Shown in pieces: positions 59,920 through 64,000 of a DNA stretch of 64,000 nt. How positions within the stretch are numbered: position 1 is the stretch's first letter; every line of letters begins with the position of its first letter. The stretch spans positions 2,480,001 through 2,544,000 of the forward strand of contig NZ_OY781063.1 of NCBI RefSeq assembly GCF_963676285.1, given 5' to 3'. Origin of the DNA: an uncultured Sphaerochaeta sp. Its GTDB lineage: Bacteria; Spirochaetota; Spirochaetia; Sphaerochaetales; Sphaerochaetaceae. The notes under the pieces were generated by a model that had not been told where the DNA came from, made no database searches, and saw nothing but the letters and a program-made list of their open reading frames with translations. The translations under genes were made by a program, and so were the position numbers.

Positions 59920-60774
59920 ATGAATATGATGAGAGAAGCTCAATATGCGGGTTCCTGGTATCCAAAGGATCCAGAACTATTGCGACTCATGGTAACAGAG
60001 TCGATAGACGAGACCAAGAAGCGGAAAACCTATCAGAGAGGCCCCTATAAGTTCGCTGTGTTGCCTCATGCAGGGTTGTTCTACTCAAGTAGTGGGATAG
60101 CCCCTTTTTTCTCTGACGGTCTTGGATCGATTGAGCGTATTCTGGTTATCAGCCCAAGCCACTATGCAAAACTCCCTCCCAATACGATCGTCAGTGCACC
60201 ACTTTCTGGAATGAGGACTCCCCTCGGTGATATTCACTCTTTCAATCTTGCAAGCGTACAGGGGGAGTGGTTCTCAGCAATACAGAGTGAACATGCCTTG
60301 GAGATGGTCCTGCCATACATTGCAGCACAAGAGAGTCCTGTGAAGGTTGCTCTTGCCATGATATCCCGTTTTAGTGAAGCTGATGCAATCGAAAAGCTTG
60401 CTGGTCAGTTGATACAGGAGCTTGGAAGAGAGGACCTTGAGGAAGGAAGAACTGTAATTATTGCAAGCAGTGACTTTACCCACTATGGGCCCCGTTTCGC
60501 TTACACCCCATACGGAAGCAGGGCAGAGGGCAGGGTAAAGGAAGATGATTTAAGCCTAGCCCATCTACTCAGTGAGGGAAGGGTCGCACAAGCACTTGCC
60601 TTCTGTACTGCAAAGCAATCAACTGTATGCGGCTACGCCGCTGCCTTGTTGGTCTCATCCATCGCAGGGAAGATGCATTGCCAAGGGTGGGTAGCAGACT
60701 ATTACACTTCCCAGGATGTTTCGTCGTCAAATGACGCGAATTTTGTCGCCTATTCAACGATTCTTTGGAGGTAG
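59920..60774 (+). CDS. amrB: AmmeMemoRadiSam system protein B (MEMO family)
   Basis: Protein of 284 aa of the MEMO1 fold, related to class III dioxygenases. Visible are REAQYAGSWYPKDPELL, VLPHAGLFYSSSGIA, SPSHYAKLPPN, ASSDFTHYGPRF and the C-terminal CGYAAALLV. A GTG at 59890 was rejected. The ATG at 59920 follows GAGGTG. It starts the AmmeMemoRadiSam trio, with the A protein 3 nt downstream. The role of bacterial MEMO proteins is unknown; a link to radical-SAM-dependent modification is inferred from the conserved trio. Confidence 0.92.
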   Translation: MNMMREAQYAGSWYPKDPELLRLMVTESIDETKKRKTYQRGPYKFAVLPHAGLFYSSSGIAPFFSDGLGSIERILVISPSHYAKLPPNTIVSAPLSGMRTPLGDIHSFNLASVQGEWFSAIQSEHALEMVLPYIAAQESPVKVALAMISRFSEADAIEKLAGQLIQELGREDLEEGRTVIIASSDFTHYGPRFAYTPYGSRAEGRVKEDDLSLAHLLSEGRVAQALAFCTAKQSTVCGYAAALLVSSIAGKMHCQGWVADYYTSQDVSSSNDANFVAYSTILWR

Positions 60775-60777
60775 GAA

Positions 60778-61338
60778 ATGAACCGTGTTGACCAACAGAC
60801 TCTCTTGGCGCTGGCTAGAGAGGCAATAACAAGTACGCTTTCCCACTCTGATACACCGATCTATGATCGACTAAAGCAGGAAAACCGTCCTCCTTTTTCC
60901 CATGAGCTGGGATGCTTTGTCACGATTCATACTACGCAAGGGGCTCTTCGTGGTTGTATCGGTAACCTTTGGGGAAGGGGACCTCTCTGGCAGGAGGTAC
61001 CGAAACTGGCGAGGGAGTCTGCTTTCAGTGACCCCCGTTTTCACCCTCTCAAGCAAGAAGATCTAGAACAGGTAGTGCTCGAAATCTCCCTTCTATCCAA
61101 GATGCAAGTCATTGATGATTGGAAACAAATACGACTTGGGGTGGATGGTGTGCTGCTGAGTCATGGATACCATCGTGCCGTTTTCCTTCCCCAGGTGGCA
61201 ACAGAGCAAGGATGGGATCTACAGACCATGCTCAGCCAACTTTCAAGGAAGGCTGGCCTTGAAAGCGATGCGTATACAGACGAGGCTTGTCGTTTCGAAG
61301 TGTTCCAAGCTGAAGTGTGCACAGAGGATTTGTCGTGA
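60778..61338 (+). CDS. amrA: AmmeMemoRadiSam system protein A (AMMECR1 domain)
   Basis: Protein of 186 aa with the AMMECR1 fold: FVTIHTTQGALRGCIGNLWG with the near-invariant LRGCIG motif, SAFSDPRFHPL, and EISLLSKMQ. The C-terminal LPQVATEQGWDLQTMLSQL completes the domain. Function is unknown across life. It sits between the MEMO and radical SAM genes and overlaps the latter by 4 nt (GTGA). Confidence 0.93.
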   Translation: MNRVDQQTLLALAREAITSTLSHSDTPIYDRLKQENRPPFSHELGCFVTIHTTQGALRGCIGNLWGRGPLWQEVPKLARESAFSDPRFHPLKQEDLEQVVLEISLLSKMQVIDDWKQIRLGVDGVLLSHGYHRAVFLPQVATEQGWDLQTMLSQLSRKAGLESDAYTDEACRFEVFQAEVCTEDLS

Positions 61339-62297
61339 GTGGAACTGACTATCTTGTTTGCGATTATTGTTACCGTCACTGCAGACTGAAAGATGGAGAA
61401 ATTGGTTTCTGCGGGGTGAGGGAACGTTCTGGAGATAATATTTTCACCCATAACCATGGAGGGGTGGTCGCGATTTCCATAGATCCGGTTGAGAAAAAGC
61501 CTCTTTATCATTTCCTGCCGGGGACAAAGACACTCTCCATTGCAATGTTTGGATGCAACCTGACTTGCACCTTCTGCCAGAACTATGCGATCAGCCAGAG
61601 AGAATGGGAGGCTGGAGCCCAGCGAACCTATTACACTGCCAGGGAAGTCGTTCAGCTCGCTTTTGATAACCGTTGTCCTTCCATCAGTTTTACCTACAGC
61701 GAGCCCTTGGTTTGGCAGGACTATATGATCGAAGTTGCAACCTTTGCAAAAGGAGAAGGGCTTAAAACCATCATGGTCACCAATGGTAGCTTCAGCGAAG
61801 AAGCCTTGATTCGGATCAGTCCATACATCGATGCATTCAATATTGATCTCAAGGGGGATGAATCATTCTACCGGGACTACTGCGGGGGAAGCTCTCGTCC
61901 AGTGTGGAATGCCATTGAACACATCGCTCCAAGCAAAGCTCATCTGGAGATAACCACCATGGTTATGGAAGGGGTGCATACGAAACAAATGATTTCCTCC
62001 ATTGGAGAGCATCTTAATTCAGCAGGTGTACAGGTCTGGCATCTGAGTCGGTACTTTCCTCGTTTTCAGGAACAGAAGAGAGAGACCAGCGAGCATTATC
62101 TAAAAGAGGGGGTCCAAGAAGCCCGAAAGTCCCAGATTCCTTTTATCTACCCGGGGAATTCATCATTGGACCAGAATACCTACTGCCCAGGATGCAAGAC
62201 CTCTTTGGTTCGTCGTTCTTGGGTATTCCGTGAAAGTGTCATTGATCATTCCAACTGTCCTATTTGTGGCAGGCATATATATGGTACCTGGTCGTAA
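61335..62297 (+). CDS. amrS: AmmeMemoRadiSam system radical SAM enzyme
   Basis: Radical SAM protein of 320 aa. An N-terminal Cys group (C9, C12, C16, C26) precedes the cluster motif CNLTCTFCQN (C74, C78, C81). Other blocks are FTYSEPLVWQDYM and DAFNIDLKG. The C-terminus carries two CxxC pairs (YCPGCK and NCPICG) resembling a zinc ribbon. The frame also opens at GTG 61317, but AGAGGA fits the GTG at 61335. Its substrate is unknown; the system is defined only by co-occurrence. Confidence 0.93.
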   Translation: MSGTDYLVCDYCYRHCRLKDGEIGFCGVRERSGDNIFTHNHGGVVAISIDPVEKKPLYHFLPGTKTLSIAMFGCNLTCTFCQNYAISQREWEAGAQRTYYTAREVVQLAFDNRCPSISFTYSEPLVWQDYMIEVATFAKGEGLKTIMVTNGSFSEEALIRISPYIDAFNIDLKGDESFYRDYCGGSSRPVWNAIEHIAPSKAHLEITTMVMEGVHTKQMISSIGEHLNSAGVQVWHLSRYFPRFQEQKRETSEHYLKEGVQEARKSQIPFIYPGNSSLDQNTYCPGCKTSLVRRSWVFRESVIDHSNCPICGRHIYGTWS

Positions 62298-62337
62298 CTT
62301 CTTGCAACTGGAAACGCAGAACGGTACTATTAGCTCT

Positions 62338-62778
62338 ATGGAAACAACAACTACTACGAAATATGTAAAGCGTGCCTACGCTTTCAGGGAGAAGGGGTAC
62401 AACTGTGCTCAGGCAGTTGCCTGCAGCTTTGCCGATGTCGTGGGAATCGACGAGAAGACCCTGTTTATCATGAGCGAAGCCTTCGGCGGGGGTATGGGCG
62501 GCCATAAGGCAACTTGCGGGGCTGTGAGCGGAGCAGTGCTTATCATCAGCTTGCTTACCAGTGGGGGCAGTGTGGAAGCTGCAACAAAGCAGACTTCCTA
62601 TGACTACGCAGGGGAGATAGTGGACGGTTTCCTTGAGCAGAACGGCACACTTGTCTGCAGTGAACTCAGGGGTGACGAGAGTGGTATTGTGTTGCGAACT
62701 TGTGACCTGTGTGTTGAGGATGCTGTTGTTTTGTTGCATAAATTGTTGCAAAAGAATGAAAAACTCTTTTTATATTAG
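62338..62778 (+). CDS. C_GCAxxG_C_C family redox-type protein
   Basis: Small protein of 146 aa matching the C_GCAxxG_C_C family, defined by its cysteine pattern: NCAQAVACSF, the TCGAVSGAVL loop with GGGMGG before it, CSELRG and CDLCVEDAV. The conserved cysteines suggest a metal or redox centre; biochemical function is not established. The start at 62338 has no good ribosome-binding site; an in-frame ATG at 62281 inside the upstream gene is an alternative. Its position right after the AmmeMemoRadiSam trio may be functional. Confidence 0.82.
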   Translation: METTTTTKYVKRAYAFREKGYNCAQAVACSFADVVGIDEKTLFIMSEAFGGGMGGHKATCGAVSGAVLIISLLTSGGSVEAATKQTSYDYAGEIVDGFLEQNGTLVCSELRGDESGIVLRTCDLCVEDAVVLLHKLLQKNEKLFLY

Positions 62779-62840
62779 TACTGTAACGCCTAAGACATAA
62801 GACATATTAACAAATCTGTATATATTTTGTTGCATGGGAC

Positions 62841-62869
62841 TTGCATAACTGCAACATTTTCGCTATGGT
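62841..62869 (+). promoter_or_regulatory. Promoter of purE
   Basis: TTGCAT (62841-62846), a 17-nt spacer, TATGGT (62864-62869). The expected start point, 7 nt on, coincides with the A of the purE ATG at 62876, suggesting a leaderless mRNA. Confidence 0.6.
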
Positions 62870-62875
62870 ACGCCT

Positions 62876-63388
62876 ATGCAAACAACCCAGAAAAACCGTG
62901 TGGCTGTGCTGCTTGGCAGCGAACATGATGCACCGTTGGTAGAAGGGGCCTTTACGGTCTTGCAAGAGTTGGATATTCCCTTTGAGGCACATATTCTCTC
63001 GGCACACAGAAGTAGTGAGGCTACCATCCAATTTGCTGAGAATGCAGCTGGAGAGGGATATGCCGTGCTGATCGCAGCGGCAGGAAAGGCTGCACACCTT
63101 GCAGGGGCACTGGCAAGTAGAAGCTTGCTACCCGTAATAGGAATTCCCCTTTCAGCCTCTCTCGATGGTATGGATGCCTTGCTTTCAACTGTTCAGATGC
63201 CTACTGGCTATCCTGTGGCAACAGTTGCCATTGATGGGGCGGCCAATGCAGCACTGCTTGCTGCCCAGATTCTGGCCCTTGGCGATGAAGCGCTCGCTTT
63301 CCGCATACAAGAGCGCAGAAGAGAGATGGCCGAAAAGGTTGCCCAAGCTGATGAGCGTTTCCATAGGAGCTTTACCCCTAGCCGGTAA
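62876..63388 (+). CDS. purE: 5-(carboxyamino)imidazole ribonucleotide mutase
   Basis: Purine biosynthesis enzyme of 170 aa. The order is like class I PurE: VLLGSEHDAP, ILSAHRSSE with the catalytic His, AAAGKAAHLAGALA, VQMPTGYPV and NAALLAAQILAL. Two normally strict motifs deviate: GSxSD reads GSEHD and the GGAAHLPG loop reads GKAAHLAG. No ribosome-binding site precedes the ATG. It lies upstream of purC, with no purK in the window, so the substrate form (N5-CAIR or AIR plus CO2) is open. Confidence 0.88.
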   Translation: MQTTQKNRVAVLLGSEHDAPLVEGAFTVLQELDIPFEAHILSAHRSSEATIQFAENAAGEGYAVLIAAAGKAAHLAGALASRSLLPVIGIPLSASLDGMDALLSTVQMPTGYPVATVAIDGAANAALLAAQILALGDEALAFRIQERRREMAEKVAQADERFHRSFTPSR

Positions 63389-63418
63389 GGCTCTTTTTAT
63401 TTACAAGAGAGGATACAG

Positions 63419-64000
63419 ATGCAAAAGCGAACCATGCTCTACGAAGGGAAGGCGAAGCGGGTGTATGAGACTGATGACAAGGATTTGTACATCGTCTCCT
63501 ACAAGGATGATGCCACGGCGTTCAATGGAAAGAAGCGAGGCTCGATACTTGGCAAGGGGGCGATCAACAACAAGGTCACCAATCATATAATGAAACTCTT
63601 GGAAGGGAAGGGTATCCCGACTCACTTTGTCGAGCAGCTCAGCGACACCGATACCCTGGTAAAGGCGGTGAAGATCATACCTCTGGAGGTAATCGTCCGT
63701 AATATTGCTGCCGGTTCTCTCTCGGCTCGTCTTGGTTTGGAGGAGGGAGTACATCTCGCTACCCCTGTCTTGGAATTCTGTTACAAGCGTGATGATCTGG
63801 ATGATCCCATGGTGAATAACTATCACATACAGGCGCTCTCGCTGGCAACAGATGAACAGGTGCAGCTGATCACCGACTATGCGCTACGTATCAATGGGAT
63901 ACTCTGTTCCTACCTTGAGGACCTGGGCATTACCTTGGTCGACTTCAAGTTGGAGTTTGGGATGACCTCTAGTGGACAGCTTATTCTCAGCGATGAGATA
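63419..64000 (+). CDS. purC: SAICAR synthetase (3' end outside window)
   Basis: Phosphoribosylaminoimidazole-succinocarboxamide synthase, 194 codons visible and still open at the right edge, most of the usual 235-240 aa. Recognised by LYEGKAKRVYETDD, DDATAFNGKKRGSI, PLEVIVRNIAAGSL, and DFKLEFG. It condenses CAIR with aspartate using ATP. AGAGAGGATACAG precedes the ATG. It follows purE by 30 nt; a small AGCC/GGCT hairpin with a T-rich tail lies between them, which may attenuate. Confidence 0.95.
   Translation, partial: MQKRTMLYEGKAKRVYETDDKDLYIVSYKDDATAFNGKKRGSILGKGAINNKVTNHIMKLLEGKGIPTHFVEQLSDTDTLVKAVKIIPLEVIVRNIAAGSLSARLGLEEGVHLATPVLEFCYKRDDLDDPMVNNYHIQALSLATDEQVQLITDYALRINGILCSYLEDLGITLVDFKLEFGMTSSGQLILSDEI

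Overview
The window looks like chromosome of a fermentative, sugar- and peptide-using spirochaete, most likely Sphaerochaeta or a close relative. This is inferred from the gene set and not from a marker-gene comparison. The pointers are: many substrate-binding proteins whose signal peptides end in a shared FA(Q/A)G..EA pattern, class I PurE beside PurC, several ABC and TRAP importers each beside its own catabolic genes, and tight packing with 1-8 nt overlaps. There is no phage, insertion sequence, CRISPR array or rRNA operon. One RNA gene was found, an initiator tRNA-Met at 49400-49472.

Layout. 1-3266: end of a polyol/deoxy-sugar operon (SrlD-like dehydrogenase, sorbose-1-phosphate-reductase-like dehydrogenase, rhamnulokinase-like kinase). 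3299-6763: a large SWIM/SNF2 helicase on the minus strand. 6938-16951: a sugar or polyol regulon with an Rbs-type ABC importer, its LacI repressor and two matching operators, a zinc alcohol dehydrogenase, an aldo/keto reductase, a XylR-like regulator, an FSA-type aldolase and an SGNH hydrolase. 16939-19999 (minus): MalY-type C-S lyase, flavodoxin/ferredoxin fusion protein, threonine aldolase. 20112-27343 (minus): an oligopeptide permease with OppA separated from OppBCDF and an OppC carrying a large insertion. 27652-34298: rimO, a UvrD-type helicase, a degenerate aminotransferase-like gene, rplM-rpsI, recX and a PAP2 phosphatase.

34480-41609 is the most interesting stretch. A TAXI-type TRAP importer, a GntR regulator and homologues of LigI, GalB, GalD and GalC form one compact operon. 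Together they could import 2-pyrone-4,6-dicarboxylate or a related tricarboxylate and convert it to pyruvate and oxaloacetate. In aerobic bacteria this is the lower part of the gallate/protocatechuate pathway. Here no ring-cleaving dioxygenase is visible, so the cell may scavenge an intermediate released by other organisms.

41698-50593 holds housekeeping genes: an orphan trpB, thioredoxin, an M19 dipeptidase, AlkD-like protein and glycerate kinase, TrkH/TrkA potassium uptake, the initiator tRNA and a quinone-oxidoreductase-like protein. 50775-50834 is a five-copy 12-bp tandem repeat. 50956-59786 is a glycoside-utilisation locus: a soluble histidine kinase whose sensor is a LacI-type sugar-binding domain, its NarL-type response regulator, an ABC importer and a GH3 glycosidase. 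59920-62778 carries the three AmmeMemoRadiSam genes followed by a C_GCAxxG_C_C protein. The window ends in purE and a truncated purC.
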